From assembly GCA_037501455.1 (NCBI GenBank), contig CM074855.1:56799001-56863000 (forward strand): a stretch of 64,000 nucleotides of DNA. The letters are read 5' to 3'. This DNA comes from Lantana camara (lineage: Eukaryota; Streptophyta; Magnoliopsida; Lamiales; Verbenaceae). Position numbers and translations under genes: made by a program. The notes under the pieces were generated by a model. The model searched no databases and was not told the origin of the DNA. It saw only the letters and a list, made by a program, of their open reading frames with translations. Below, in pieces: positions 21,030 through 34,111 of this stretch (positions within the stretch are counted from its first letter, which is position 1; the number at the start of each line of letters is the position of its first letter).

Positions 21030-21831
21030 AACGTTTTTTTAACCTAAGGATTTTATTTTTGTTATTGTAAAATATGTTAATAAACCAAAAGACAACTGAC
21101 GGTTATACCCGTCGGTGTCATTTAAATTTTATTTTTAAATTTCTGACGGGATTCCTGTGACACCCGTGTCCCACATCGGGAAAATATATGAATTAAGCTC
21201 AGTATATAAGTTAAAGAGTCCAAGTATAACCAATGGATATCCCTTTTGGGCAGTGGTTTAGGCCCAATTTCAGGTTATACTCGGTGGGCTTTGAGACCTG
21301 GGCTCACGTCCAACGGGCCCGTGGACCCGGGGTGTGACAATTCCCCTCGAAATCCCATCGGAATTATTTAATTTTTATGTTTTATATTTTATATTCCTAT
21401 TAAAGTAAAAATTATATTATTTAAATTTCATATTTTAAATTCTATTATTTACTATTTTTTTAATTTTATATTTTAAAAAACCGACTTGATCTCCCTCGGA
21501 ATCCCGTCGGAATTATTTACTACTATTATTTAAATTTTATATTTTAAAAAACCAACGGAATTCTGAGGGGAATCCCGTCGGAAACATTTAAGTTCTATTT
21601 TTATATATTATATTTTTATAAAACCGATGGGATTTCCCTTGGAATCCCGTCGATTTTTTTAAAAGAAAATATTTTTAAATAATATTAAATAATTTCGACG
21701 GGATTCCGAGGGAAATCCCATCGGAATTATTTAATTTTTATTTAAAAAAAAATAATTAATGTCAGTCGGAATGCCGTCAGAATTCCCTCGGATGGAATGT
21801 GTCCCTCGAAATTTTCCGTCGGAAATCGCAG
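21030..21831 (-). repeat. CACTA subterminal repeats
   Basis: Repeated short units built from CCGACGGGATTCC and GGGAAATCCCGTCGG in both orientations, separated by AT-rich spacers (for example near 21345, 21480, 21560, 21625, 21695, 21765 and 21815). Such dense subterminal motifs are the usual transposase-binding sites of CACTA elements. A solo LTR interrupts them at 21156-21339. Confidence 0.8.
21156..21339 (+). mobile_element. Solo LTR of a TRIM/SMART-type element, TSD ATTCC
   Basis: 184 bp starting TGTGACACC and ending GGTGTGACA, flanked by ATTCC at 21151-21155 and 21340-21344. It contains GTCCCACATCGG, shared with the TRIM LTR at 26545 and 57957, and a TATATAAG box. Size and ends fit a solo LTR of a miniature retrotransposon inserted into a CACTA subterminal repeat. 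Confidence 0.85.
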
Positions 21832-21845
21832 GATTTCTTGTAGTG

Positions 21846-22683
21846 ATATTATTGGCATAATGATCTCATAATCTTACCATATGCATCCTTATCATTCACC
21901 GAGGGTCCTATTTGGTTCGTTTTGAGTCGAGTCTCAATAATATCCTATTTTTCTTGTCCAGAGAGTTCTCAGGAGGACATCAAGCCTGCCGAGTTGGGTC
22001 CGAGGAGTCTGTTTACCTCTTTTTGGTTTCGATACAGGTGAGGAAATTGATAGGTTATCTACTATAAACTCTACAACCCTCATATGTGTTGATTTGACCA
22101 AAAACTTATATTTTATCTATATCTTGATTTCAAATGATCAAATGATTTCGAAAATGCAACCGTGACTTGTACTTGACCGTTTTGGAGAGAATCTTGCACT
22201 TCGTGGGGCCCAGGGGCCTATGCTCTGAGAGAACCGGGAAAGCTTGGCTTGACGTCCATCTCCTTGCATAGGTCCCACCAAATTTAGAATAACCCGGAGA
22301 TCCACCAGGAGGTGGGTGGATCGATGGGGTTTTGGTCAATGGGATTCATGTACCTATTGATAACTGTGTCGTGGATGGCGAGGGCTAGCTACCCGAACCA
22401 TCAAACCGGAGGAAAAAGGAGTACTTGTGCACTTGAAATTAATACCCTTGTAATAAGTGGAAATATATGTCTTGCATGAACGCCTAATCACTTTAACTTG
22501 TACACGAAAGGAGAAAGGTTGGAGACTGCTCACTCGCCAAGCCACGTGATCACTTCTCTTGAAAATGAATTTGGTAGTTGTAATTCTATATAACGATTCT
22601 ATTATTGCTTCTTGTAAAACCTTATGTGGAATTACAACTTGTGTGAATTTTACCACTTTATATATATTATTTATGCCTTTCAC
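21846..22683 (+). repeat. LTR G, middle part
   Basis: An LTR of the same superfamily, broken on the left by the CACTA element and on the right by solo LTR E. Exon-like block 21962-22037 (TCCAG...ATACAG|GTGAGG) and H1 22374-22402. Its H2 (47590-47606) is found on the far side of E, in a 25-bp remnant ending where F begins. Confidence 0.75.
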
Positions 22684-23364
22684 TGTAACACGCCGATGTT
22701 TCGGCCGTTCAGGTATAACTTGTGTGCTTCCAAATTACGTGTTTAAATTATTTTAATTACGCAATTATATGATTTACTTTTATTATTATTTAAATTCTTG
22801 AATATTTGAAATTGTTTGAATTGAATTTATATGAATTCTTGAACTATAAGGGCTTGTGTGACTTGTTTGCTTGTCGTTTCTATATGAAATGAATTCGAAA
22901 TTTCGTGAAAATTTAATATGTTGGAGATATACATGTTATGAATATGGATATATGTTTGTTTCATGTTCTAAGATTTATTTGCATGAGTTTTGAATTTATT
23001 TCGATCTTGGAATCCAAAACGGGGGCTAACGAGCAATTAGCGCACCCTTAGTTCCGTATGTGATATCTTGAGCTTGGGAACTCGGATTCGAGTTTCGTCA
23101 ATTTCGTTGAACTCGTATTGAAGATTCTAGTTTAATGAACCTATCCTCCTATTTTTCTAAGCCCATTTAAACCCCTGAAATTCAACCGAAAAGTGTGATG
23201 TCCTCAAAATTGCCACACTTAGCCATTTTCCTCGTATCTCCTACAAACCTTGACCAAATTAACCATTGTTGGAGTCTTTGGAACCCTAGTTCAGTCCACT
23301 ATCCCTCTCCACTCTCTTCCAACCGAACCACACTCTACACAAATAAGAAAAGTCAGACAAACTC
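22684..23364 (+). repeat. Solo LTR E, left arm
   Basis: Starts TGTAACACGCC after TTCAC (22679-22683). It is interrupted at 23365 by element C and continues at 45810. The joined length is about 2455 bp. Its end at 47583 is followed by the same TTCAC, so E is a solo LTR left by recombination between the two LTRs of one element. Confidence 0.88.
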
Positions 23365-23903
23365 TGTAACACCCGAGCGCAAGGTGTCACATCCCCCGCA
23401 CCGAGACCCGACCCGAATATGAAATGGACGATCCATACCCGAGCCAAATCACGGCGAACGGGGACATACACACACTCTATGCTAGGCGGGACTAACCCTT
23501 GAACCATAAAATCAGAATAAACATTAAAACGGAAGCAATAAACGAACATACATCATATATACATTCAATGAGCATCAAAACTCCAAAAATAAGTCATAAA
23601 CATTACAAATTGCCGTCACGGCTCGAAACAACCGATACGCTCCATTTTTAAACAATACGATGATCCAACGTGCAATATGCGAGTGTAAGACCAAAATACA
23701 AGGGTTAAAAGACAAAAGTAGAACCTATGACTCGAAATCCCGCCTAGCTCCCTTGACGCCTGCACAACACAACTGAAAGCCAAACGGGTTCAGTCCAAAA
23801 GGGACTGGTGGGTATAAAAGCAGGGCATAATTATAATGTACAATGGAATTTAACAATCACATGCAAGCTATAATCCCAAGTGAGGTTTTTAAAGGATTTC
23901 CCA

Positions 23904-26538
23904 TGTAACACCCCGACTCACAGTCGGTACAGGTAAATTATGTGATTTATCAATATTTGCGTTTTGGATTAATTGTTTACGACTTATATGAATTATATGA
24001 ATCTATATGAATTTATGTGAATGAGTGTTGCATGTGATTTATTCGTTTTAATTTGAGTTGGCCTTATTTGGACCTGTAATTGTTGAACCGAACCAACTTG
24101 AACCGGGAACCTTGAACCGAACCCGTGAACCGAACCGGTCCAGCCTTAAAGGCTGAACCATTCTTCCTTCTCTTCATTTCACGTGAAACAATAGCAACCC
24201 CAAGCCAAGCTAAGAGCAAAACCCTCAAGTTTGATCATCCAACTTCCCAAGTCAATATCTCTCTCGTTTCTTCGTCTTTTCTCGAACTTAGGTATGTTTC
24301 GGAATCCCCTCGTCGTGCTCGTCATTTCTATGGTTTAATTTCCGGGTTTGGAGTGAGTTTTGCATGCCTTTGCTTCCCTACGTGAATAGTAAGGGTTTAG
24401 AGAAAAACTTGGATACTTGCTCTTTGCTTGAAGTGTTTGATTCCTAGCTTCATATATGAGTTGTATATGTTGTATGTGCTGCAAATATGACATTTAATCC
24501 ATGGTTGGTGGAGTATTTATTGATGATCATAGATTTTGCTTGAATATTGCAATCCTTTGATCATGGCTTTTAATTCTGTTTTCTTGAGCTATTTGAGTGT
24601 TTATATGTCAAGCATGATTTATATGTATTGTTTGTGCATTTTGAGAGGTTGTGGCAACTCTTGGGATTGAATTTTGGCCATTTTTGGCACCATTTTGGAG
24701 CTTCCCCTGTTTCTGTAATAAAATCTTTGCTCTAGCTTTCGAACCAGGCCGGAACGGCCGTTCCCGCCCAGTTTCAAACTGGGAACGACCGTTCCCAGGC
24801 CATACTGTTCATCCCGAGAGTGGGAACGACCGTTCCCAGTTTGTACTGGGAACGGGAACGGCCGTTCCCATGGCCGGAACCCCTCCTACTGGGTCAAATC
24901 CGCGAGGGTGGATTTTTCCCTTTGGAAAAATCCGCGGGGGTGGATTTGAGGCAGTAGCTCTGGAAAAATCCGCTAGGGTGGATTTTTCCCTTTGGAAAAA
25001 TCCATGGGGGTGGATTTTGCCACTTTTTCTCTTTGCCTTGTTTATGCATTTGTATGATTTTAATTGCTTTTCTTTTGCATATTAATTGTTATAATTTGAT
25101 TGTTTGGCATAATGAATTGTAAATACTTATGTTATGCTTTGATTTGTAAATTATATGATTTAATTGTGACATTTTATCTATGGACATGAATCATGCATTT
25201 GCCGCGCGTCTTCTTTGGTTCATATAGAGTCTAAGTCTTGGGCTTTCGTGTTTTCTTTTCAGAGGAGGTTCCAGTTGACGAGCCTGAGGCGTAGGTTGTT
25301 CACGTCTGCTCATATTTTGTTACGCACAAGGTGAGGTTTAGGAATTTTATTAGCTAAGCGACCTAAAGCCTTATGTGATGTTTTCCGGCCGTGCATGTGA
25401 CTATATATTATATAGATAGATATGTACGTGTTGATTAGAATACGTTTATGATCTTGTGAACAACTTTGTTTTTGGAAAAGATATTAAATAAGCTTATGTA
25501 AGCTATGTTTTGGAAAAGGCTTTACAATTCTGTTAGCGAGATTGCCATGAAAGATTTGGCATATGTTATGATATGATTTGTATGTGTGGATCCTCGGGAC
25601 GGTTCGGGCCGTCGAGGTTCGGCCTGTGCGTAGTCTCCATCCGATATATGACACGCGACCCCTGGGAGTTTGGGAAGGTGTGATATTTCGATGCCTTCGG
25701 CGTAAAAACCGGGGAGGGCACGATGTGGGTTCGCTACCCCTCGTGAGTCTGTATATGTTTGGATGGTTAGGGCCGCCGGTGGCTCTTCCATCATTGGTGT
25801 AGAGGAGAGTGTATGATTTCTGTTTTGTTTGTTTTGAGGAGTAAAGGTTGGAAGCTCGTTCTCGCCGAGCATTATGTTTTGTTATGTATGTTTGAGAAGT
25901 ATGAATCGGGATAGTGTTTATGAAATGTTTCAAAGTATATGTATTTGTTTTGGAAGGTTTTAGTTTGTAAAACCTATTTCGGTTCATAATTTCGCCCTTT
26001 GCTTTGTGCTCTGCTCTATATATATGTAGGGTGTGGGTGTGCGTTAGCCCCCTCACTCAGTCAGTTGACTGACTCCTCGTTTACTCTTTTAGTTGCAGGT
26101 TGTGGGAGCGTGAGCTAGGCGGAGAAGTGTGTCTGCTTTGTACACTTATCAGTCTAGGTCTTGTTAGGTGCATTTACTTACCTGCACTTTATTATTTTGG
26201 AGTTGTATAGTTATTATAATTATGGTTTGTAAATACTTATACACTATTTTGTTCAAGCCGGGATGGCTTTTGTACAGGTTATGTGTTGGTACCTATATGT
26301 AAATACTGTATGGATAATTAAGTGTTGGTACCTATATATATATATGTTATGATTTTGCTTGTTGCTTTTATTTATTCGCTTCCGCGCACTCTGTTTCCGT
26401 TTGGTTTAGCTCCGCCTAGCCTAGAGTGTGTGTTTGGTCTCCCGTTCGCTATGATTCGGATTCGGGTACGGACATTCCATTTCGTATTCGGGTTCGGATT
26501 ATGGTGCGGGGGATGTGGCCCTACGTGTGGGTGCTACA
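23904..26538 (+). repeat. Large LTR of composite insertion 1 (X family)
   Basis: TGTAACACCCC...GTGCTACA. Donor-like AG|GTATGT at 24291/24292; palindromes 24751-25020; exon-like block 25263-25330 (TTTTCAG...CACAAG|GTGAGG); H1 25762-25792; H2 26058-26071; acceptor GTTGCAG ending 26098; H3 arms 26114-26124 and 26410-26420 (11 bp perfect). Same family as solo LTR X. Confidence 0.88.
24751..25020 (+). repeat. GGGAACGGCCGTTCCC palindrome array
   Basis: Four near-perfect palindromes: 24751-24764, 24781-24796, 24822-24837 and 24854-24869. They are followed by repeats of AAATCC...GGATTT inverted pairs (24896-25018) around GC-rich loops. The copy in X (62166-62444) keeps both kinds. Confidence 0.88.
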
Positions 26539-26544
26539 TCCTGA

Positions 26545-26759
26545 TGGACTGTAAAGCTCAAAGTGCTTGTCCCACATCGGAAGAAGAGGAGAACGAAGCC
26601 TTCCTTATAAGGGGGTGGATACCTCTTCCCTGTTGAGGCCTTTTCCTGGGTGGGCGCCTTCGGGCTTAAATTCCGCCGGGAGAAACAAAACCGTGAGGGT
26701 GGTGTCGCTTAGCCCACCAAAGCGGACAATATCGACAGGCGGGTTTTCGGGCTGTTACA
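26545..26759 (+). repeat. TRIM LTR, part of composite insertion 1
   Basis: 215 bp, TGGACTG...GGCTGTTACA, containing GTCCCACATCGG and a TATAAG box. It is highly similar to both LTRs of the TRIM at 57957-58448. No second TRIM LTR or TRIM interior is present here. Confidence 0.88.
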
Positions 26760-28527
26760 TCCCAAGTGGGCAAATAGAAATCATCAAAAGGGATTATAAC
26801 AATTCATTAACATTAGGTCATTAATGGCCCGGCGAGTGGGCGTGCATTATCTCCAACCAACACCTCGTGCACTACATTAACATTCATTAACATTCATTCA
26901 TTCTTTCTTTTCATGCATATCATTCTTTCATGCGCATTCAATAACATTTACACCTTCTTCCTCCGGGTTGGTGGCGGGTTTCCAAGGCCCATCCACCCAT
27001 TCATTGACCAAAAGGGGAACATGACTCCCCAGATGGCACTCAGCGTCCATTCCTCGCTAACTCCTAACGAGGTCCGGTTACGCCGTTCATTGGTGGGACT
27101 AGTGTGAGGGTTTACCGTCAGCCCTTGCCTCCTCGGGTCCCCACTCACACCAAGCCCCTGGGCCCCATTCAGTGCATAACATTCATTCATTCTCGCCAAA
27201 ACATTAGGTAGGATTCATTAAATAAGGGCTTTACGTTTGCAATCATTTACTCGAGAAAAGACTCAATATATATATAATCGTATTACTTTGGCTTAAAACC
27301 TTTCACATAGGGAGATATATCGGGTCGCTTTATCTAAGTAGAAGAGAAACCCACCTTAAACCGCAAAAAGGAGCAAACACAAGCCTCACTGACCGGCCTC
27401 GTCCAACGGACTCAAAATCTTGTTGATTGGATGAAGATTGGATGAGATTTGAGCTTCAAAATCTCCAAGGGATGCTAGGTTACGGGAAGGAAACTGGAGG
27501 CAGTGACTTTAGCTGAGATTTGTGAATTGTGAGAGGGTTGTTTCGGTTAGGGCAAGGTACAGAAGGTTAGGTGGTTGAGTTAGGGTTCTATAGCATCAAA
27601 CCATGGTTAGTTTGGTCAACAATTGAATAAGTTATGGTCATTTTAGTGTAACAAGGTCAGTTTCGTCGCCGTTTCGTTTTTCGGTTGAATTTCGGAGGTT
27701 CAAATGACGTTAGAAAAATATAAGACTAAGTTTACTAAACTCGAATTTTCGTTACGAGTTCATCGGAGTTGACGGAACTCGAATCCGAGTTCCCGAGCTC
27801 AAGATATTAAATACGGAACCAAGGGTGCGCTAAGTGCTCGTTAGCCCCCGACTTGGATTCCAAAATTCAAATTAAATCCGAAACACAAGCAAATGAATTC
27901 AAAAATACGAAACGAACAAATATTCATATACAAGACACGTATAAGTTCAACATATTAAATTCGTACAAAATTCCGGTATCAATTCAATTAGAAACGAAGC
28001 ACGTAAATGTCACTTATACGCAAATTAACAATAAATCCAAAATATTAACAAAAATGTAACATTTACATACGTAAATAATATTTTATAAATACATGCATGA
28101 AATATTATTTTATAAATATACATGCATGCATACGTATATAATATATATAAATACATGCAAGCAATATATATTATGAATATAAATGCATGCATTACAAATT
28201 CATGCACACGTACACCCTAATTATATATTTATATATCATATATATGTAATTAATATTAATGACATTAAATAAAATAATTAACATTTAATACATATAAAAA
28301 TAAAATGAAATATATAGAACACGTAAAAATAATTATTCGCACAATTAAAGAGTACACAAGTTATTCACATAAATTCAAATTCAAATATTGCATATTTTTC
28401 AATTAGTCACTTATTTAACAATTAAACAATGAAATTTAATTATAGAAAACACTAAAGACTGATTAATTTGCGCAATTAATTAAACATACACGTCATGCTG
28501 TACTAATAAAAGAATTGGGGCGTTACA

Positions 28528-31500
28528 ACCTTTCCCCCTTAAAAGAATCCGTCCTCGGATTCACTATCTGCCTGAAAACAATTAATGAAGGAACCCCGTT
28601 CCTCACAACAACAAGGAGAGAATCCCCGTCTCTCAAACAACAAGGAGAGAACCCCGTCTCTCGCAAGCAAAGAGAGCACCCCGTCTCTCGAACAAAAATA
28701 AGAGCATCCCCGTCTCTTACAAACAATGAGAGCACCCCGTCTCTCGAACAAAAATAAGAGCAAGGAAGTCTCCAATACTCCCAAGCCACACACGCAAAAC
28801 CATAATTAAAATCATGTAAGACACCCCAAAGCAAGTAACAGACATCGTCCACGTTGGTCATCAATTGCTCCAATTAATTTAACATGATAAGATATCGAAG
28901 CACGCAATATAAAAATTATTGGAGTTAAGTTTGTATGGATGCATGTATCATGGATGCTATAAATACCGTTCACCGTAGTTGCAAAATTTAGAATTGTAAG
29001 TTGTCGTTATCCAGTGCATGATCTGTCCTGAAGATAAACTTAGTGCTCAACTTGGCTTCAACCTCTTCAGGGTACCCCGGTGAAGCAATTGATGAATCCT
29101 TTAAGGATTATACTCTTGAATCCCTTCTGACTTGTACTGTTTCCAGTTTTCACCATTTCCCATAATCTTCGTTCGACCAACCAATTCTTTTTAATTGACC
29201 GAGCTTGACCTTCTAGAATACCCTTAAATCGTCTGTCCCGAACTCAGGTCTGTAGTTATTACCTTTACCATATCGAAGTCTAACATATCCCCGAGGATAA
29301 CCACTCTGGACAACCTTGATGATTCAATCCCGACCTTAAGATGTTTATTCTTATGGCCTCTTTCAACACAAGTCCTTTCCCATCTTCCGTTCCTATGATC
29401 CGTTCATTCCCTTTGACCCCCTGAAGGTTATATTCGATAATTAGTCCCATAATTCTTAAATCAAAGACAGAAGGTTCTTGACGACTCCTAGGTTTTGATT
29501 TAGATTTCTCAATGTTCATCCTCTTCGGTTTTGTTTCTTCTTAACTCCTTCCAACTCATTGGACCAAGCTTTATTGACAGCATCTCTTTCTGTGTTAATT
29601 CAAATTGATTCCTTCTCGATAAGTCAACTAGAGAATTTCCTTAACTTCTCCGTAACTCCTCCATCTTCAAATCGACTTACACATGTAGAAAATTCAATGA
29701 ACTATCTTCCCAATTCCTCGTGGAAATCTTCAGCCCGAATTTAGTGGTCTAACCTTCATTTTAATGGCCAATCGTTAAAGTCGTCTTATTCATTTCCGCT
29801 CACTAACATAACCCCGGATCTTCCTAATTGCACTTCCGTTATCTCTATTATTTATTTCTTCAGCCACAACTTCAAGTTTTAATTTTTGCTTCTTGGTTAC
29901 GCTATCCCCCTTAAATTTTCTATCATTATCCTTGAACTCCATCAATCCATCTTTCACCGAAATTCTTGATAAAACAATTTCATTTGGGGGAGGGAAGAAT
30001 TTAACATACATAACAACCCCCTTCTCTATTCTTGTTCAATCCAACACCCCAAAGCCAACTCTAATTTCGCTTCTTTTTCTGAATCCCATTTCCATCAACC
30101 TGCCCCTTATTTGAGGTTCTTTATTTTCTCCAACGTTACCTACCTATGCAACTCCATTATTCCCTTTCATCTGAATTCTGAGGTGGCTCGGTTAAAATGA
30201 TACTTGACGGGTGAGATGAAGGAACTTCCTATCAAATAAACACTAAAATGCATGTCGGGTTAAAATTGACGATGCATATGTCACGTTTACATCAAGCAAC
30301 TATGCATCACATTAGCGCAACGAAACCAAATAGAATTGCACGGATAATCATAAGGCCAGAAGAATAAATAATTAATGTGAAATATGATGCACGTGCTATG
30401 AATGCTTTGGAACCTGTCACCAATGTGGTAAGCTATTAGCTCAGTAGCTTTTCTTCGTTCCTCTAAACACGAGGTTACTTTGACGTGCTGATCATGCTTC
30501 GTTTTTTCCAACGGTCTTCAAGATTTCCAAGAATCCTGTGCATCACTTATATCTTCCACTGTCCGGAATTGAAATTTCACTATCCCTGATTCCTTCGACA
30601 TCCACTGAGTTAGCCTCTGCATTTACCCCCAAGGATCGCCCTTCAACCTTACTCCTCTTTCTTACAAAATGAATCCCCAATATAATTCTGAACCCTACTT
30701 CTCACCATCACCGTGATCAAATCTCCCGCGCTTATCCTTTATGAGTTTAATTCACCTCCAATTGCTTATACTTGAGCGTAGGATTTTCTTGCAAAGTGTC
30801 TCTCCCCGAGAACAATCCTTCAACCAGTCTTTGCTTTCCTTTATCGTTCCCATTTGTTGCTCCATATCTTCCAATTCGACTTCTCAATATGACAATTCAT
30901 CTTGGATTTGGAAAAACAAACTCAAATCTCGTTCTCCATATTGCCTCCTCCCATATATTTGTATTTTTCCAGGTACTTGCCTCTCTCTACTCCCTTCCAG
31001 ACTCGTTTCCCATCTTAATCGAAATCCAAAGCACTCAAATCCAACTCTTCCCAGTCTTAACTTTGACAAACTTGATTTCAAATCACTGGACTTAGTTAGA
31101 AATCCTTCTTGGTCAATCCTTGGTGTACAACTCCTACCAGACCCATTTTGTCTTAACTCCTTTTAATTATTAATACCTCTTCAATACTCCAAATCCGGAA
31201 ATCAAAATACTTTCAAGGTTTGTTCACTTCACTCATTAGGTTGAAAATCCCGTTGCTTCCAATCAAAAGCACCTTGTATGGCAGAGCCGTATATGTCAAT
31301 CTTCTAAGTCGTAACCATCTCATAATCAATCCCCATTTCACCAAGTATCCTTCTACCACCGCATCTCTTAATTCAAACCTCCCATTCCGAATCGTAATCC
31401 TTGAACTCTAGCTCCCTCTAGAAAACCTCACATCTCGAATTCTCTACATTCTTCCCGGTTGTATCCCTCCTAGCTTCCATGCCTCAGGACGAACTAGCAA

Positions 31501-31809
31501 TAGATCGTCTTTATCGTGGAGCTTGGCCGTGGTTTGATATTATTTTCATAACCTGTGAATCATAACTCATTTCGAAGGTACATGCATGCGATTAGGGCAT
31601 GCATATGGCACATATTCAACACGAAAGACACGGATCCGGTATAAAATGCAACAGGCAATTCGACAAGATTAAAAAGAAAGACAATTTCATGTTCAAAATT
31701 GATGCAATGCACACATTATCACTTAGTTCCCATGCCGAACGACTTAGATAGACCCACACGACACGAGAGCCCGGGTTTTGCAACCCTAAGCTCTGATACC
31801 ACTTAAGGA
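28528..31809 (-). other. Non-coding interior C-1
   Basis: On the minus strand: spacer TCCTTAAG, primer site complementary to initiator tRNA-Met (31790-31801), about 3 kb without any recognisable retrotransposon domain, a hairpin array (28589-28746) and the polypurine tract (28528-28543). The short open frames on both strands have no family motifs and are the same in both interior copies only because the copies are nearly identical. Confidence 0.85.
28589..28746 (-). repeat. Hairpin array in C-1
   Basis: About six inverted repeats around CCCCG loops: AGGAAC/GTTCCT (28589), GGAGAG/CTCTC twice, AGAGAG/CTCTC, TAAGAG/CTCTTA, TGAGAG/CTCTC. The arms covary. The array ends about 45 bp from the polypurine tract. 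Confidence 0.88.
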
Positions 31810-34111
31810 TGTAACACCCGAGCGCAAGGTGTCACATCCCCCGCACCGAGACCCGACCCGAATATGAAATGGACGATCCATACCCGAGCCAAATCACGGC
31901 GAACGGGGACATACACACACTCTATGCTAGGCGGGACTAACCCCTGAACCATAAAATCAGAATAAACATTAAAGCGGAAGCAATAAACGAACATACATCA
32001 TATATACATTCAATGAGCATCAAAACTCCAAAAATAAGTCATAAACATTACAAATTGCCGTCACGGCTCGAAACAACCGATACGCTCCATTTTTAAACAA
32101 TACGATGATCCAACGTGCAATATGCGAGTGTAAGACCAAAATACAAGGGTTAAAAGACGAAAGTAGAACCTATGACTCGAAATCCCGCCTAGCTCCCTTG
32201 ACGCCTGCACAACACAACTGAAAGCCAAACGGGTTCAGTCCAAAAGGGACTGGTGGGTATAAAAGCAGGGCATAATTATAATATACAACGGAATTTAGCA
32301 ATCACATGCAAGCTATAATCCCAAGTGAGGTTTTTACAGGATTTCCCAAGTGGGCAAATAGAAATCATCAAAAGGGATTATAACAATTCATTAACATTAG
32401 GTCATTAATGGCCCGGCGAGTGGGCGTGCATTATCTCCAACCAACACCTCGTGTACTACATTAACATTCATTAACATTCATTCATTCTTTCTTTTCATGC
32501 ATATCATTCTTTCGTGCACATTCAATAACATTTACACCTTCTTTCTCCGGGTTGGTGGCGGGTTTGCAAGGCCCATCCACCCATTCATTGACCAAAAGGG
32601 GAACATGACTCCCCAGATGGCACTCAGCGTCCATTCCTCGCTAACTCCTAACGAGGTCCGGTTACGCCGTTCATTGGTGGGACTAGTGTGAGGGTTTACC
32701 GTCAGCCCTTGCCTCCTCGGGTCCCCACTCACACCAAGCCCCTAGGCCCCATTCAGTGCATAACATTCATTCATTCTCGCCAAAATATTAGGTAGGATTC
32801 ATTAAATAAGGGCTTTACGTTTGCAATCATTTACTCGAGAAAAGACTCAATATATATATAATCGTATTACTTTGGCTTAAAACCTTTCACATAGGGAGAT
32901 ATATCGGGTCGCTTTATCTAAGTAGAAGAGAAACCCACCTTAAACCGCAAAAAGGAGCAAACACAAGCCTCACTAACCGGCCTCATCCAACGGACTCAAA
33001 ATCTTGTTGATTGGATGAAGATTGGATGAGATTTGAGCTTCAAAATCTCCAAGGGATGCTAGGTTACGGGAAGGAAACTGGAGGCAGTGACTTTAGCTGA
33101 GATTTGTGAATTGTGAGAGGGTTGTTTCGGTTAGGGCAAGGTACAGAAGGTTAGGTGGTTGAGTTAGGGTTCTATAGCATCAAACCATGGTTAGTTTGGT
33201 CAACAATTGAATAAGTTATGGTAATTTTAGTGTAACAAGGTCAGTTTCGTCGCCGTTTCGTTTTTCGGTTGAATTTCGGAGGTTCAAATGACGTTAGAAA
33301 AATATAAGACTAAGTTTACTAAACTCGAATTTTCGTTACGAGTTCAGCGGAGTTGACGGAACTCGAATCCGAGTTCCCGAGCTCAATATATTAAATACGG
33401 AACCAAGGGTGCGCTAAGTGCTCGTTAGCCCCCGACTTGGATTCCAAAATTCAAATTAAATCCGAAACACAAGCAAATGAATTCGAAAATACGAAACGAA
33501 CAAATATTCATATACAAGACACGTATAAGTTCAACATATTAAATTCGCACAAAATTCCGGTATCAATTCAATTAGAAACGAAGCACGTAAATGTCACTTA
33601 TACGCAAATTAACAATAAATCCAAAATATTAACAAAAATGTAACATTTACATACGTAAATAATATTTTATAAATACATGCATGAAATATTATTTTATAAA
33701 TATACATGCATGCATACGTATATAATATATATAAATACATGCATGCAATATATATTATGAATATAAATGCATGCATTACAAATTCATGCACACGTACACC
33801 CTAATTATATATTTATATATCATATATATGTAATTAATATTAATGACATTAAATAAAATAATTAACATTTAATACATATAAAAATAAAATGAAATATATA
33901 GAACACGTAAAAATAATTATTCGCACAGTTAAAGAGTACACAAGTTATTCACATAAATTCAAATTCAAATATTGCATATTTTTCAATTAGTCGCTTATTT
34001 AACAATTAAACAATGAAATTTAATTATAGAAAACACTAAAGACCAATTAATTTGCGCAATTAATTAAACATACACGTCATGCTGTACTAATAAAAGAATT
34101 GGGGCGTTACA
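31810..34111 (-). repeat. LTR C-2 (middle, uninterrupted, 2302 bp)
   Basis: Clean copy that defines the family: TGTAACACCCG at the left and GGCGTTACA at the right. Exon-like block 32939-33002 on the minus strand (ACAAG...TTAAG|GTGGGT, 64 bp), H1 32554-32581. It shares the 64-bp block size with B and I. Confidence 0.92.

Larger units (their letters stand above)
20251..21845 (-). mobile_element. CACTA (En/Spm-type) transposon end
   Basis: Read on the minus strand from 21845, the sequence opens CACTACAAGAAATCC, the terminal inverted repeat typical of plant CACTA elements. It is followed by several hundred bases of subterminal repeats (next entry). Further in, 20630-21030 on the minus strand is pyrimidine-rich, leader-like DNA, and 20251-20630 is AT-rich with no recognised feature. 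The other end is not in the window; element B and possibly H/I/A are inserted in it. The base after 21845 belongs to LTR G. No transposase is seen. Confidence 0.75.
23904..26759 (+). mobile_element. Composite insertion 1: large LTR joined to a TRIM LTR, TSD TCCCA
   Basis: TCCCA at 23899-23903 and 26760-26764 flanks one unit made of two parts. The first is a 2635-bp LTR (23904-26538). It is followed by six bases TCCTGA and a 215-bp LTR (26545-26759) of the TRIM family found complete at 57957. The outer ends are TGTAAC and GTTACA. The uninterrupted site is visible in the sister LTRs (32337-32350 and 37920-37933), so the whole unit arrived as one insertion. Confidence 0.88.
23365..28527 (-). repeat. 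LTR C-1 (3'-most on minus strand), split by the 23904 insertion
   Basis: TGTAACACCCGAGCG at the left, GGGGCGTTACA at the right. H3 arms 23481-23490 and 23739-23748 (GCTAGGCGGG with CCCGCCTAGC), H2 23791-23807, H1 26970-26997 (GGTGG/CCACC type). It is interrupted by a 2856-bp composite insertion. Without this and the duplicated TCCCA it is 2302 bp, as are its two sister LTRs. Confidence 0.92.

Noticed and set aside
26545..26759. TRIM LTR as a Cassandra-type element with a 5S rRNA-like region
   Set aside because: No 5S internal control region is visible; the GTCCCACATCGG and TATA features fit other TRIM families.
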